Assembly (NCBI RefSeq): GCF_000374425.1
Contig: NZ_KB894373.1
Span: 1 to 64,000 of the forward strand
Direction: 5' to 3'
Origin: Acinetobacter tjernbergiae DSM 14971 = CIP 107465
GTDB lineage: Bacteria > Pseudomonadota > Gammaproteobacteria > Pseudomonadales > Moraxellaceae
DNA: 64,000 nucleotides
Part shown: in pieces, positions 21,626 through 31,106 of the stretch
Layout: the number at the start of each line of letters is the position of its first letter
Numbering within the stretch: position 1 is the stretch's first letter
Position numbers and translations under genes: made by a program
The notes under the pieces: generated by a model
Databases searched by the model: none
What the model saw: only the letters and a program-made list of their open reading frames with translations
What the model was told of the DNA's origin: nothing

Positions 21626-21892
21626 TTATGCAGCTTTCAATGTCTTTTGTTCAAGCCAAGCATTGATTTGGCTTTCCGTCCACGTTGGCATACTGGCGGT
21701 TAAGTATGTCGGTTCAGGAAAATCACCCCGACGGATCATCTTCCAGAAAGTTGATTCCGCAACATTCAGCAAGCCTTTGGTTGCAGGCTTATGAGACAAC
21801 CGACGTCTGCGACCACTACGATCTACATAGTCCTTTGCTGGACGTTCAGGATAATTCACCAAATCCTTGACACGATAGCGAGCTTCTAACAT
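21626..21892 (-). CDS. AlpA-like regulator / excisionase candidate
   Basis: An 88-residue protein with a winged helix of the AlpA/MerR-like class: LLNVAESTFWKMIRRGDFPEP, then PTWTESQINAWLEQ, which is the standard AlpA ending. An unusual 30-residue basic N-terminus (DYVDRSGRRRRLSHK) comes before the domain. It reads towards the integrase gene in convergent orientation, a common place for the protein that controls excision. The role is inferred from family and position. Confidence 0.78.
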   Translation of the reverse strand: MLEARYRVKDLVNYPERPAKDYVDRSGRRRRLSHKPATKGLLNVAESTFWKMIRRGDFPEPTYLTASMPTWTESQINAWLEQKTLKAA

Positions 21893-21914
21893 TTTAATCT
21901 CCCTCGTCCGTGTA

Positions 21915-22205
21915 TTATTCTTTAGGCTTGGTTGATTTTTGCACGGCTGATTTAAAGCTCTGATGATTTTTTAGATAAATTTCATCTATAGCTCTAGCCA
22001 ATTCGTGTATCTCCACAAAAAAATGACCTTTTTGACTGCCTTCATCAATCCGAAAGCATGTGAAAGGCAATTGCTGCTGACGAGCTTTTTCTTTCATTTT
22101 CTCTGGGCATAAATGTGAGTAATACACAGTTCTGATGTCCTCCAGTTTGATATGGATTGATCGGAACTGTAAAAATAAATAATCGATTGTGTTTAGGTGA
22201 TTCAT
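21915..22205 (-). CDS. PrtN-like pyocin-activator family protein
   Basis: A 96-residue protein resembling the PrtN family of DNA-binding activators: LFLQFRSIHIKLEDIRTVYY at the N-terminus, then KEKARQQQLPFTCFRIDEGSQKGHFFVEIHELARAID, where PrtN relatives have ...LPxPxFR...QKxPWxVxxxDLAxyID. The ATG at 22205 has GGAG seven bases upstream and is preferred over the upstream TTG. In islands such small proteins are probably local regulators. It is followed by the AlpA gene on the same strand, 23 bases apart, so they may be one operon. Confidence 0.65.
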   Translation of the reverse strand: MNHLNTIDYLFLQFRSIHIKLEDIRTVYYSHLCPEKMKEKARQQQLPFTCFRIDEGSQKGHFFVEIHELARAIDEIYLKNHQSFKSAVQKSTKPKE

Positions 22206-22363
22206 AGCGACTCCATTAAATTTGATTTGAGACAAACCTAAGCAAGACGAAAAAAATGCAGCAGGTGCAGCCTGACACTTTTCTGTGTTGCTTTGTCAGA
22301 GGGGATTGTAATGCGGCATGTGGTATGTAAAAATGCAAAAAACAAGGGGACTTTTTTTTGCAA

Positions 22364-23443
22364 ATGCCAAGAATAACCGATACCCAAACTGCTGTACTCA
22401 ATATCATGGATTACCTATTTATTCAGGATGTTGAGTCTCTTGCATCTTTTAATGATGCCAAAAATACTTTCAACGCTGATCTATCGGCTATAATTAAGCG
22501 TATCAATTCAGTTAGACGAAATGAGGGAAAAATAGCGCAGTTGTATAAACACTATGTATTATGTGGTCTTGAGATGATGTTAAATCTTCCATTTGAAATA
22601 GAAGACCCAATTGAACAAGAACAATTAGATAAATCCAATTATGTTTTAGATAGAATCATTTATAACGTTTTATTAAATGATTTTTATGATGATGAATTTT
22701 TAGATGATATGAAGAATTTATTTAACTATTTTCAAGAATTAAGGTTAGATAAAGGAACGATTTTTAAAGTAGTGAGACAAAGTCTTTATTTTGATTATGA
22801 CAATGTTTCCATTGTGGCATATAAAAGATTTATAGATTTGGGCATACTTACTACTGAACAGTATGACTGTGATCTATCAACAATAGATGAAGATTTTCTT
22901 GAAAATTCATTCATTAGATCAATGTTGTTTATTGAATTTGATATTTTAAAAAGACAGTTTGATACTGAAAAAAAGTTTAAAGATAAGAAAATAGAAATAG
23001 ATTTAAATAACTCACTAGAAGAAATAGAGCGTATTTTTTTAGCGATTCGGTCAGTAAAAAAAATGCAGCTTAAAGAAAAATTTGGTTTTATCAGTATATT
23101 AGATATTGATATAAATAATAAAAAAGATGTAGGGCGATATATAGTGAACCTAAGTGAGGTTTTGGGTCACGAAACCTCATTTTTAAAAAAAATTCCAGAC
23201 TGCATTGGCTTCATAGGTTGTTGGTATTTAATTCACTCTAAAGAGCTTAACCCAGATAGCCCAACGTATTATGAGCTATATGATGACCAAGCTGTTAAGT
23301 CACGGCATAAGAAACCTTGTGATAATAAGGCACTAGAAGAAATATTGAAATATGGTTTTGAATTAAAGAACAGAACTTTACATTCACGCTATATTGATTT
23401 ATATAGTTTTTATGACAGGATGAGAATGTCATTAAACTTTTAA
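22364..23443 (+). CDS. unknown 359-residue island protein
   Basis: A charged, mostly helical protein without signal peptide, membrane segment or known motif. It is AT-rich in base composition compared with the integrase gene before it. ATG at 22364 (MPRITDTQ) and TTG at 22358 are both possible, with AAGGGG upstream at about 22344. An ending such as NRTLHSRYIDLYSFYDRMRMSL and a KSRHKKPCDNK patch might help a search. It is divergent from the PrtN-like gene and convergent with the next one. The place beside an AlpA gene matches that of the unknown 455-residue gene in the second element (53,652), but I see no clear similarity. Confidence 0.6.
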   Translation: MPRITDTQTAVLNIMDYLFIQDVESLASFNDAKNTFNADLSAIIKRINSVRRNEGKIAQLYKHYVLCGLEMMLNLPFEIEDPIEQEQLDKSNYVLDRIIYNVLLNDFYDDEFLDDMKNLFNYFQELRLDKGTIFKVVRQSLYFDYDNVSIVAYKRFIDLGILTTEQYDCDLSTIDEDFLENSFIRSMLFIEFDILKRQFDTEKKFKDKKIEIDLNNSLEEIERIFLAIRSVKKMQLKEKFGFISILDIDINNKKDVGRYIVNLSEVLGHETSFLKKIPDCIGFIGCWYLIHSKELNPDSPTYYELYDDQAVKSRHKKPCDNKALEEILKYGFELKNRTLHSRYIDLYSFYDRMRMSLNF

Positions 23444-23507
23444 ATAATTAGTTGGGTTGTATTGAAATATTAATACAACCCTAAGTGGAATTATGCAAAA
23501 CTAATTG

Positions 23508-24440
23508 TTAAACGGAATATAAGTATTTTTCATTTATAATGATACCTTCCTCAATTGCACATTTATTAATTAAATGTTCAATCATTCTATCTTCAGTTTT
23601 CTTATGTTTTGCTGCAAGTATTATTAGTAATTTTTTCGTTTTATCTGTTAGGAAATAATGATGTTCTCTTCCTTTCCTATTTTTTTGATAAGATTTTTGA
23701 TACCAAGCATTAGACAATTGTTTCTTTAAGTTGATATAAGCATGTTGATTTGCATAGTACATAATATCAAAAATTGAATTAACCCAAATGCCAAAGTCAG
23801 CATCTTGTAAAGGCGTAAATTCGATCTGATTAAAATCCCTAAAGTCTGATGTATTTTTGTCGATGTAAGTTTTTGCCCATTTATAGAACTCAGGATGATC
23901 ATAATTTTTAAAGTGCAAAGATTTTGCACTAATAATTTCGCTATGCTTTCTTTCTATTCGTTCAAGTTCTCGACTGCTTCTATAATATTTTCTATAGGTG
24001 AAAATAATATAAAGGAATCGAACATAGGTGTTTGCGATAGATTGGTTTTGGCGATAAATATCACGATTATCAAATGATATTTTATAAAGTGCAAAACTCA
24101 ATAATCGCCTATCTGTTTTATATTTTGAAAAATCACGACTTCTAATCATGAGCGATTCTTTATAACTGTTAATCAAGTCCATGAAAATTTCAGAAGTAGT
24201 CTCTGTTTTATCCTTTAGCTCATAAATTAAATGGCTTTTCAACTCATTAAGGTCTTTGATTGAGTTTAATTTATCAATGTCCTTATCCATTAATTGTGGA
24301 TCATGTTCATCCTCTATATCCATGCGTGATTCAAACTCAATAGCGTCCTTATTGATCACATGAAGTAACCAGACACTATCTTCTGTATTCAACTCTTTAA
24401 CCAGTTTGATTAGATCATCATTGCGTGATGTGTAGCTCAT
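23508..24440 (-). CDS. unknown 310-residue island protein
   Basis: A strongly charged, helical protein with no membrane segment or recognised domain. The N-terminal third is acidic and the C-terminal third is basic (KKQLSNAWYQKSYQKNRKGREHHYF, then TDKTKKLLIILAAKHKKTEDRMI), which might bind nucleic acid. The ATG at 24440 has GGAAAGC upstream. It is on the opposite strand to its neighbours and ends 64 bp from the preceding gene. Not identified. Confidence 0.55.
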   Translation of the reverse strand: MSYTSRNDDLIKLVKELNTEDSVWLLHVINKDAIEFESRMDIEDEHDPQLMDKDIDKLNSIKDLNELKSHLIYELKDKTETTSEIFMDLINSYKESLMIRSRDFSKYKTDRRLLSFALYKISFDNRDIYRQNQSIANTYVRFLYIIFTYRKYYRSSRELERIERKHSEIISAKSLHFKNYDHPEFYKWAKTYIDKNTSDFRDFNQIEFTPLQDADFGIWVNSIFDIMYYANQHAYINLKKQLSNAWYQKSYQKNRKGREHHYFLTDKTKKLLIILAAKHKKTEDRMIEHLINKCAIEEGIIINEKYLYSV

Positions 24441-25022
24441 GGTGCTTTCCTTTACTAAGATTTATATAAACTTTATTAAAGGTGAGTATGAGTTTCAACG
24501 AGTTTTTCTGTATGTTTTCCCACGATTTAGCGTGATTTTTTAATAATTTTTTTATAGCCCATAGAGAGCATGCCAAAGCACAATTTTGTACCCACTACCT
24601 CCAATGACACATCACGAAATCCTGTATCATTTGGCTTTGTCATTCAGATGATGGAAGTGACAAAATTGAAGTTATACAAAAGGCGTTTCTGCAATAGTTC
24701 ACGACCAGATATTGTAGATAACCACAATAATAGGTCTCTAATATTGGCGAGACAATAAAAGAATACTGATGAATGATACCAGATTTTTGATATATTTACC
24801 ATCGGATAACTTTAACTGGATTTATCTTGTTTTATTTTAAGGCTGACTATGCTAAAAGCCTTGATATTATTGTGTTTGGATGGTGCTTTAATATATTTTA
24901 ATTTGATTTTTTAGTTATGTGTAATGACTTTGTTTATAAATATATAATCAACTTATTAAACTATTCATTAAAAGAACTTAATTTAATAATCTCTAATCTT
25001 AAATTTAATTATTAAAATAATT
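24441..25022. other. 582-bp gap without a supported gene
   Basis: The stretch is very AT-rich. A 62-codon frame at 24570-24758 has no ribosome site and no plausible protein character, so I leave it out. The region should contain the promoters for the divergent genes on each side. Confidence 0.4.
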
Positions 25023-25058
25023 GTCACTTCATATAGTTCTAAACTATAGGTAAGTGAC
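25023..25058 (+). promoter_or_regulatory. hairpin abutting the start of the Gp2-like gene
   Basis: GTCACTT-CA-TATAGTT-CTA-AACTATA-GGT-AAGTGAC: two stacked 7-bp stems ending one base before ATG 25060. The stem covers the only possible ribosome site (TAGGTAAG). It could block translation, serve as an operator, or be an origin for the HUH protein it precedes. Confidence 0.6.
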
Positions 25059-25059
25059 C

Positions 25060-25944
25060 ATGAAGTTTGAAAACACCTCATCAAGTAAAATATGTGAAGC
25101 AAATCTATCTATTGAGATAGAAGATTTTATAAAATCCAGTTTATATGCAACAAGACAGCCTCGCTCTTTTTATAAAAACTTTTGTGAATTACTCCTTGAT
25201 TTTGATCAAGTCTATAATCCTGATTTTAGTTATTCAAGTTTATTGCAGTTATTTTGTAATTTATTATATGAGTATCATCTTGATTTAGATTCACCAACAG
25301 ACTTATTGAGATGTTTAAAGCGCAGATCATTTGATGAATGGCAAAGATATTTCAATACAATGAAAAGTGCTCATTTAAACGAAAGACGACAACACCGTTA
25401 TAATGAAAGCCTACATGCTGAAAACCTAGATGGGCGATTGACTGAATTAACCAAAAGCTATAAAGCTCTATTGGTTGTCAGTATCGAGTTAAGTTATATC
25501 ACCAATGTTAATATCCAGAGAGTACAAGATGATCTGGAGCGTTTCCTTAGAAAAGTAAACCGCTCTAAATATGGAGATGATGTATTACTACTGGTATGGG
25601 CTTTGGAACAAGGCAGTAAGAGCAAAGGCTATCATTACCATGTTGTATTTATTTTTGATGAACGAGACCGTATAGGGGCATGGACGATTGCGAATGATAT
25701 GGGTGAATTATGGCAAGATATTACAGATGGGGATGGATGTTATTTTAATTGCCATGATCGTCGTTATTTAAAGCAATATGAAGAAAATGGAATGGTAGGG
25801 ATTGGTATTATTTACAGTAATTTAAAGTACCAAGTGGATAGGATGCGTGCGGTTTTATTATATTTAGCCCGACCCAAGAAAGAACAATATCTCAGGATTA
25901 AAGCCACCAAGAAGATGAAGACCTTTGGTATGTCACAACGTTGA
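25060..25944 (+). CDS. Gp2-like / YagK-YfjJ HUH replication protein
   Basis: A 294-residue protein of the inovirus Gp2 / YagK-YfjJ family. The C-terminal domain (about 130-290) has ALEQGSKSKGYHYHVVFIFD, in which HYH (192-194) is the metal-binding H-x-H pair, and later WQDITDGDGCYFNCHD and VDRMRAVLLYLAR. Such proteins are thought to act as HUH endonucleases in replication of small elements. The N-terminal 120 residues are helical and not recognised. The ATG at 25060 is preferred over GTG 25054. A second, longer family member lies in the other element (51,802). Confidence 0.72.
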   Translation: MKFENTSSSKICEANLSIEIEDFIKSSLYATRQPRSFYKNFCELLLDFDQVYNPDFSYSSLLQLFCNLLYEYHLDLDSPTDLLRCLKRRSFDEWQRYFNTMKSAHLNERRQHRYNESLHAENLDGRLTELTKSYKALLVVSIELSYITNVNIQRVQDDLERFLRKVNRSKYGDDVLLLVWALEQGSKSKGYHYHVVFIFDERDRIGAWTIANDMGELWQDITDGDGCYFNCHDRRYLKQYEENGMVGIGIIYSNLKYQVDRMRAVLLYLARPKKEQYLRIKATKKMKTFGMSQR

Positions 25945-26018
25945 TCCCAAAAAATCACAGATATATATCATTAACATGAAGATTGAATGTTTCTTTTATC
26001 CCTTACATTCAAAAACAC

Positions 26019-26046
26019 AGGCTTGCCGATTGGTAAGCCTTTTTTC
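26019..26046 (+). terminator. terminator hairpin before the zinc-ribbon gene
   Basis: AGGCTTGCC and GGTAAGCCT pair (one G-T wobble), loop GATT, then a T-run. It ends 20 bases before the ATG of the next gene. Confidence 0.75.
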
Positions 26047-26065
26047 ATTTAATGAGGATTATCTT

Positions 26066-26332
26066 ATGAATATTACATGTCCATATTGCTATTCAGCCAA
26101 TGTTAGCCGTGCAACTACACAGCCATCAGGCAATAACAGTTTTTCTTCAATGGCAGGTGCAGGGATTGGTGCAAGCCTTGCCAAGAGTTTCCCTACGCCA
26201 TTTTCACCATTACTGGGTGGGCTTGCAGGTGCAGTGGTTGGTGGTTTGCTGGATAGTCTGGTTCAACCCTCACAGCCACAGCAGCCTACCGCTTATTTCC
26301 ATTGCAACAATTGCCAGCACAATTTCAACTAA
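26066..26332 (+). CDS. small zinc-ribbon membrane-associated protein
   Basis: An 88-residue protein. CPYC at residues 5-8 and CNNC near the C-terminus form a split zinc ribbon; between them lies a Gly/Ala-rich hydrophobic stretch (GAGIGASLAK, then LLGGLAGAVVGGLLDSLV) that looks like a glycine-zipper membrane hairpin. Start at ATG 26066, with GAGG upstream. It is the first gene of the DUF932 module. A paralogue with the same layout lies at 57,387. Function unknown. Confidence 0.7.
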   Translation: MNITCPYCYSANVSRATTQPSGNNSFSSMAGAGIGASLAKSFPTPFSPLLGGLAGAVVGGLLDSLVQPSQPQQPTAYFHCNNCQHNFN

Positions 26333-26349
26333 GGACAGGAGAAATCATC

Positions 26350-29300
26350 ATGGCACATCAACTTGAACAAATGGCGTACGTCGGTGAAACCCCGTGGCAT
26401 GGTCTGGGTAATCAACTCAGTCCACATCAACCGATTGAAGTCTGGGCGCAGCAGGCAGGCATGGACTGGCGGATTGAATCATCCGATGTCAGTTACATGG
26501 CAAAGAATGATCGGGGACAATCTATTATTCTTCCTTATGAGGAACAGCGTGTTTTATACCGTTCTGATACCCATGCACCTTTATCGGTAGTCAGCCAGCG
26601 TTTTCAGGAAGTTCAGCCCAAAGAAATCCTTGAGTTTGTGTGACATGAGGTTGTTTGAGTAATTGTTCCAACGAGGAAACTTGTTGAGGAACCTGATGTT
26701 CCGTCATCAGTAGCCTACTGGCACATGCAGGATTGGTAACGATTCTGTGTGAAACTGCTGGGACAATGTAGCTGGGCTTAAAGCCCATATCGATGCTGTG
26801 AAGCAAAGGTATGACCTGCGAGCATCAATGCGGGTACAGCGCTAGGCTAGATGGTATGACCAACATAAGTGAACTGCTGATAAACATCGTTAGGATTAAC
26901 AAGCCAAAGATGCTGATAGGCTTGAACCAAAAGGTATGCGACTGGTTATTCCTTTGAATTCTAGGAATACACGGACAATAAGGTCGCCGGTGGAAAGGCA
27001 GGGTCTAACCCATTTCGTTACTCAAATGAAACATGGTAAGCCCGTATCATTGCCTTAATTAGGGCAGGCAAACTGTAAAGGATGCTGTTGGTGGTGCGGG
27101 TAAAGGAATGTGGAGAAAGCGAATGCCACTCGGTAATGGAGAGGATAGGGATTGAGTGATTTAGCAATATTATCCCACGCGAAAGCGGGCAGACTTCCAC
27201 AAGGTCTTTCTTTACGAGAGAACTTTATTAACCTTCTAAAAGAGGGAATAGCAGATGACTACGCAACAAATGATTTGCGCGGGTGCACCCTCACACCAAG
27301 TGATAGCATGGTCCAATATTAATTGGGCAAAATGTCATCAGGAAGTGCGAAGGCTCCAAGCGCGTATCGTAAAGGCAACACAGGAAAGGAAACATAACAA
27401 GGTCAAAACTTTGCAATGGATTCTTACCCACTCGTTCAGTGGCAAAGCATTAGCCATTAAGCGAGTTACTGAAAATCAAGGCAAGCAAACCTCAGGGGTA
27501 GATGGTGTTATATGGTCTACTCCTGAATCCAAATCTCAAGCAATCCTGTCACTCAAGCGGCGAGGGTATCAGCCTAAGCCGCTTAGGCGTGTCTATATTC
27601 CCAAAGCCAATGGGAAGAAAAGACCGCTTGGAATACCAACCATGCACGATAGAGCAATGCAGGCACTTTATCTACTTGCGCTTGAACCCGTGGCGGAAAC
27701 GACTGGGGATCATCGTTCATTTGGTTTTCGAACCAAGAGATCCACTGCGGATGCAATTGAACAATGCTTCATCGTATTGTCCAGAAAACATGGTGCTCAA
27801 TGGGTACTCGAAGGTGATATCAAAGGTTGCTTTGATAATATCAGCCATAACTGGCTATTGAATCATATTCAAACGGATCGCATGATTTTGAAGAAATGGT
27901 TGAAAGCTGGTTATATGGAAGACAAACAACTTTTTCCAACTGAGGCAGGCACTCCACAAGGTGGGATTATTTCACCTACGTTGGCGAATCTTGTCTTAGA
28001 TGGGTTGGAAGCTAAATTAGAGGCTGCTTTTAAACAAAAGCGGTACGCTAATAGAATCCAGACTCGTCTGAAGGTCAATTATGTACGTTATGCGGATGAT
28101 TTTATTGTAACAGGTTGCTCGAAAGAGTTGCTGGAACAAGAAGTCAAACCAATCATTGAGGACTTTATGAGAGAGCGTGGACTTATGCTTTCGCCAGAAA
28201 AGACCAAGATTACGCATATAGATGAAGGTTTCGATTTTCTAGGTCAAAACCTACGTAAGTACAATGGAAAACTATTGACTAAACCCTCCAAGGGAAATGT
28301 GGCAACATTTCTGGAAAAGGTTCGTAAAGTCATCAAAGGGAATAAGACACTGGATCAAGAACATCTGATTTATAAACTTAACCCAATGATCCAAGGCTGG
28401 TCAAATTATCATAGGCACATCGTAGCGAAAGAAACATTTGCTCGCGTAGACCATGAGATTTGGTGTGCTTTATGGCAATGGGCACTTCGTCGCCATCCTC
28501 AAAAAGGAAAAGGCTGGGTTAGAAACCGTTATTTCCATACTGTGGATACTCGTAATTGGGTATTTGCAGAAGCGACAGGAGAACGATTTCCAGATGGAAA
28601 CCCGATTCTGAAATCACTGAGGAAAATGGTTGATACTCCTATTCGAAGACACCATCCGATTAGATTAGAAGCTAATCCTTTTGATCCTACATGGAATGGG
28701 TATTTTGAGGAGCGTATGAATCTCAAAATGCAGCATTCGTTGAGAGGGAGGAAGCGGCTTAATTATATCTGGTCAAAACAGGATGGTTGTTGCCCAATTT
28801 GTCGAAAACTGATTAACAATGAATCTGGGTGGAAGTTGCATCGCAAATCTTTACCCTTTCAAGGTCAGCAACACGGATTCACTGATACCATTATGGTGCA
28901 TCCTCACTGCTCTAATCAGATCAATGCCTTAGATTTAAAAGTTGTGAAGCCGGTTCGCGAAAGTGGACTTAGGAAGGCTTGAGCCGTATGCGGGGAAACT
29001 CGCACGTACGGTTCTTAGGGGGGAATGGTGTAGTAATACAGTGTTCCTACCCGACTATCGTGATCTGACCGAACAATCAGGCTTTGAACTGGAAACCGCA
29101 GGCGTATTGAAAGGTGGCAAGAAATTCTGGGCATTGGCACGGACAGGACAAAGCACCACTCTCAAAGGTAAGGATGTCAGCAATGGCTATATTCTTCTCG
29201 CAACAGCATGTGATGGCACACTGGCAACCACAGCACAATTTACCTCTATCCGTGTGGTGTGTAATAACACTTTGGCGATTGCCTTACGTAATGGCAGTAC

Positions 29301-29808
29301 CAGTGCAGGCGTAGTGAAAGTTCCACACAGTACCCGATTTGATGCGGAAAAGGTCAAACAGCAACTGGGTATTTCCGTTCGTGCATGGGATGAGCATATG
29401 TATGAAATGAAACAACTGAGTCAGCGTAAAGTCACCCAGCAGGAAGCGGCAGCCTATTTTGATGCGGTATTTAACAATACCAGTCTCAGCATTGCTGAAC
29501 AGGATGACAGCATTATCCAGTTCTACCGTAATGTGGCAAATGAAGCCCAAAACGCTGCGACCAATAAAACTGAACCGAATGGACGAGCCATGTCGAAAGT
29601 CATGGATATGTTTAATGGTCAGGGACGGGGTGCAGAACTCAGTTCAGCCAAAGGTACAGCCTATGGTTTACTGTGTAGCATCACTGAGTTTGTTGATCAC
29701 GAACGTCGAGCCATGAGTACCGATCACCGACTGGATTCAGCATGGTTTGGTACAGGTGCAGCCATGAAACAGCGAGGACTGGAACAGGCACTCAGAATGG
29801 TGGTCTAA
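26350..29808 (+). CDS. DUF932 phage/plasmid-like protein, split by a group II intron
   Basis: Exon 1 is 26350-26637 (96 codons, to ...EILEF) and exon 2 is 29056-29808 (from YRDLTEQSG). Joining them keeps the frame and gives 346 residues, against 351 for the intact paralogue at 57,768, whose sequence at the junction reads EILHFYKDL. The family is DUF932 (TIGR03299-like), common on phages and plasmids next to recombination genes; its biochemical role is unknown. Without splicing, translation of exon 1 would stop within the first codons of the intron. The ATG follows GGACAGGAG. Other segments are TPWHGLGNQL and SVVSQRFQEVQP. Confidence 0.88.
27255..28982 (+). CDS. ltrA: group II intron reverse transcriptase/maturase
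   Basis: A 575-residue intron-encoded protein. The reverse transcriptase domain contains RRVYIPKANGKKRPLGIPT, then GDIKGCFDNI, GTPQGGIISPTLANL, and the catalytic YADD box (279-282). Maturase domain X follows (YKLNPMIQGWSNYHRH). The C-terminus has an HNH-type endonuclease with zinc ligands CCPICRKL and HPHCSNQ, so target-site cleavage should be possible. The ATG follows AGAGGGAAT. The protein ends two bases into domain V. It aids splicing and retrohoming of its own intron; all key motifs are intact. Confidence 0.95.
   Translation: MTTQQMICAGAPSHQVIAWSNINWAKCHQEVRRLQARIVKATQERKHNKVKTLQWILTHSFSGKALAIKRVTENQGKQTSGVDGVIWSTPESKSQAILSLKRRGYQPKPLRRVYIPKANGKKRPLGIPTMHDRAMQALYLLALEPVAETTGDHRSFGFRTKRSTADAIEQCFIVLSRKHGAQWVLEGDIKGCFDNISHNWLLNHIQTDRMILKKWLKAGYMEDKQLFPTEAGTPQGGIISPTLANLVLDGLEAKLEAAFKQKRYANRIQTRLKVNYVRYADDFIVTGCSKELLEQEVKPIIEDFMRERGLMLSPEKTKITHIDEGFDFLGQNLRKYNGKLLTKPSKGNVATFLEKVRKVIKGNKTLDQEHLIYKLNPMIQGWSNYHRHIVAKETFARVDHEIWCALWQWALRRHPQKGKGWVRNRYFHTVDTRNWVFAEATGERFPDGNPILKSLRKMVDTPIRRHHPIRLEANPFDPTWNGYFEERMNLKMQHSLRGRKRLNYIWSKQDGCCPICRKLINNESGWKLHRKSLPFQGQQHGFTDTIMVHPHCSNQINALDLKVVKPVRESGLRKA
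28981..29014 (+). ncRNA. group II intron domain V
   Basis: A 34-base hairpin starting GAGCCGTATGCG, with a GGGGAAACT tip, and ending CGTACGGTTC. This is the catalytic core of the ribozyme. Domain VI follows up to the 3' splice site at 29055. Confidence 0.93.
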
Positions 29809-29898
29809 CTTTGGCTGGATTTAGAACCAGTCAAATTAGCCTAAGGAATATACCGATTGCTTAAATCCTTTGTTTCCCTCTACCCAAAACTCCCTTTT

Positions 29899-29926
29899 GC
29901 CACATCGCCCTGATGTGGCTTTTTTT
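29899..29926 (+). terminator. terminator between DUF932 and YqaJ genes
   Basis: GCCACATC, loop GCCCT, GATGTGGC, then seven T. It is followed by ATGCCGCAATTTT, a pattern shared with hairpins ahead of module B genes (58,897 and 60,149). Confidence 0.85.
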
Positions 29927-29964
29927 ATGCCGCAATTTTAATTTTTACAGACATGGAGTATCTA

Positions 29965-31032
29965 ATGAACCATATTGTTGAACCACAAACCAGTAAATCC
30001 ACAGCCTCAGCATATTTAGCATCACTCCCACAATCTGCTAAACCACACCGTTCCCATGCCAAACGTCTTGCTAAAACCAAAGGTATGAGCCGTGAACAAT
30101 GGCTACAAGTCAGAAAACAGGGGATTGGCAGTAGTGATGCCGCAGCAGCCTGTGGGCTTAATCCCCACATGAGTATGCTGGAACTATGGATGATTAAAAC
30201 AGGTCGGATGCAGACACAGCCTGATCAACCCACCCAAAACAGTTATTCACCCTTATATTGGGGCAATCAGCTTGAACCTCTGATTGCCAATTATTACCAG
30301 CACAAGACAGGTCATAAAGTGCGTAAGGTCAATGCAGTGTTACAGCATCCTGATCCTGACAAACACTTTATGTTAGCCAATTTGGACTATGCCGTTGTGG
30401 GCTGTGATGAAGTGCAGGTATTGGAATGTAAATCTGTCGGTGAATGGGGAACCAAACTCTGGCGTGATGGTGTGCCTTTATACGTGATTATTCAGGTACA
30501 GCATCAACTGGCAGTCACAGGCAAACAGGCAGCGCATATCTGTGTCTTGATCTGTGGACATGAAGCCAAGATTTTTAAGGTTGAACGCAATGAAATTGTG
30601 ATTGACCAAATCATGACTTCTGAACGGATATTCTGGAACTGTGTTGAAAATGACATACCACCGAGTGTTGATGCCAGTGAATCAGCCGCCAAAGCCCTGC
30701 AACTGCTTTACCCCCAACATACACCTTTGCAGAGTGTTGATTTCTCTATGTTAGAGGGAGTCGATCAACTGTTTACCGACCTACTGCATGAGGAAAAACA
30801 ACTCACCGACCATCAAACCAAGTATGACTATCTCAAGCATCGGATTCAGGCATTAATGAAAGATGCCGAAAAAGCCATATTTACTCAAGGCAGTGTGACA
30901 TGGAAGAAGTCCAAAGACAGTGTGGTGCTGGATCAAAAGGCATTGTTACAGGCACAGCCTGAGCTATTGCAACAGTACCCACAATCCCGTCAGGGTAGCA
31001 GACGATTTAATGTTTATTCTGCAACGGCATAA
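29965..31032 (+). CDS. YqaJ-type viral recombinase nuclease
   Basis: A 355-residue protein with a YqaJ (lambda exonuclease-like) domain at about 30-220: REQWLQVRKQGIGSSDAAAACGL, then YWGNQLEPLIANYY, LANLDYAVVG with the metal-binding Asp, and VLECKSVGE with the E-x-K pair, then VQHQLAVTGKQAAH. The C-terminal 120 residues are a helical tail. It should digest DNA ends to aid recombination. ATG 29965 has GGAG six bases upstream and is preferred over ATG 29953. A paralogue lies at 58,970. Confidence 0.88.
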   Translation: MNHIVEPQTSKSTASAYLASLPQSAKPHRSHAKRLAKTKGMSREQWLQVRKQGIGSSDAAAACGLNPHMSMLELWMIKTGRMQTQPDQPTQNSYSPLYWGNQLEPLIANYYQHKTGHKVRKVNAVLQHPDPDKHFMLANLDYAVVGCDEVQVLECKSVGEWGTKLWRDGVPLYVIIQVQHQLAVTGKQAAHICVLICGHEAKIFKVERNEIVIDQIMTSERIFWNCVENDIPPSVDASESAAKALQLLYPQHTPLQSVDFSMLEGVDQLFTDLLHEEKQLTDHQTKYDYLKHRIQALMKDAEKAIFTQGSVTWKKSKDSVVLDQKALLQAQPELLQQYPQSRQGSRRFNVYSATA

Positions 31033-31106
31033 ACCACCTGTCTTGATCTGCTTCTACCACATCAATCTATTTTTCATTCCCTAAATTTGTAATAAGGACA
31101 ATCACC

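Larger units (their letters stand above)
26638..29055 (+). mobile_element. group II intron with reverse transcriptase ORF
   Basis: A 2418-base intron. The 5' end GTGTGAC fits the GUGYG consensus and the 3' end CCCGAC fits the AY rule. Domain V is recognisable at 28981-29014, and an LtrA-type protein is coded inside. Removing exactly these bases restores the DUF932 reading frame, and the intact paralogue serves as a built-in control. The element appears complete and potentially mobile. Confidence 0.93.

Noticed and set aside
24570..24758. 62-residue plus-strand ORF
   Set aside because: No ribosome site, no homologue recognised and unremarkable composition; probably chance.
27018..27200. 60-residue minus-strand frame upstream of the reverse transcriptase
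   Set aside because: It lies within the structured part of the group II intron and has no protein character.
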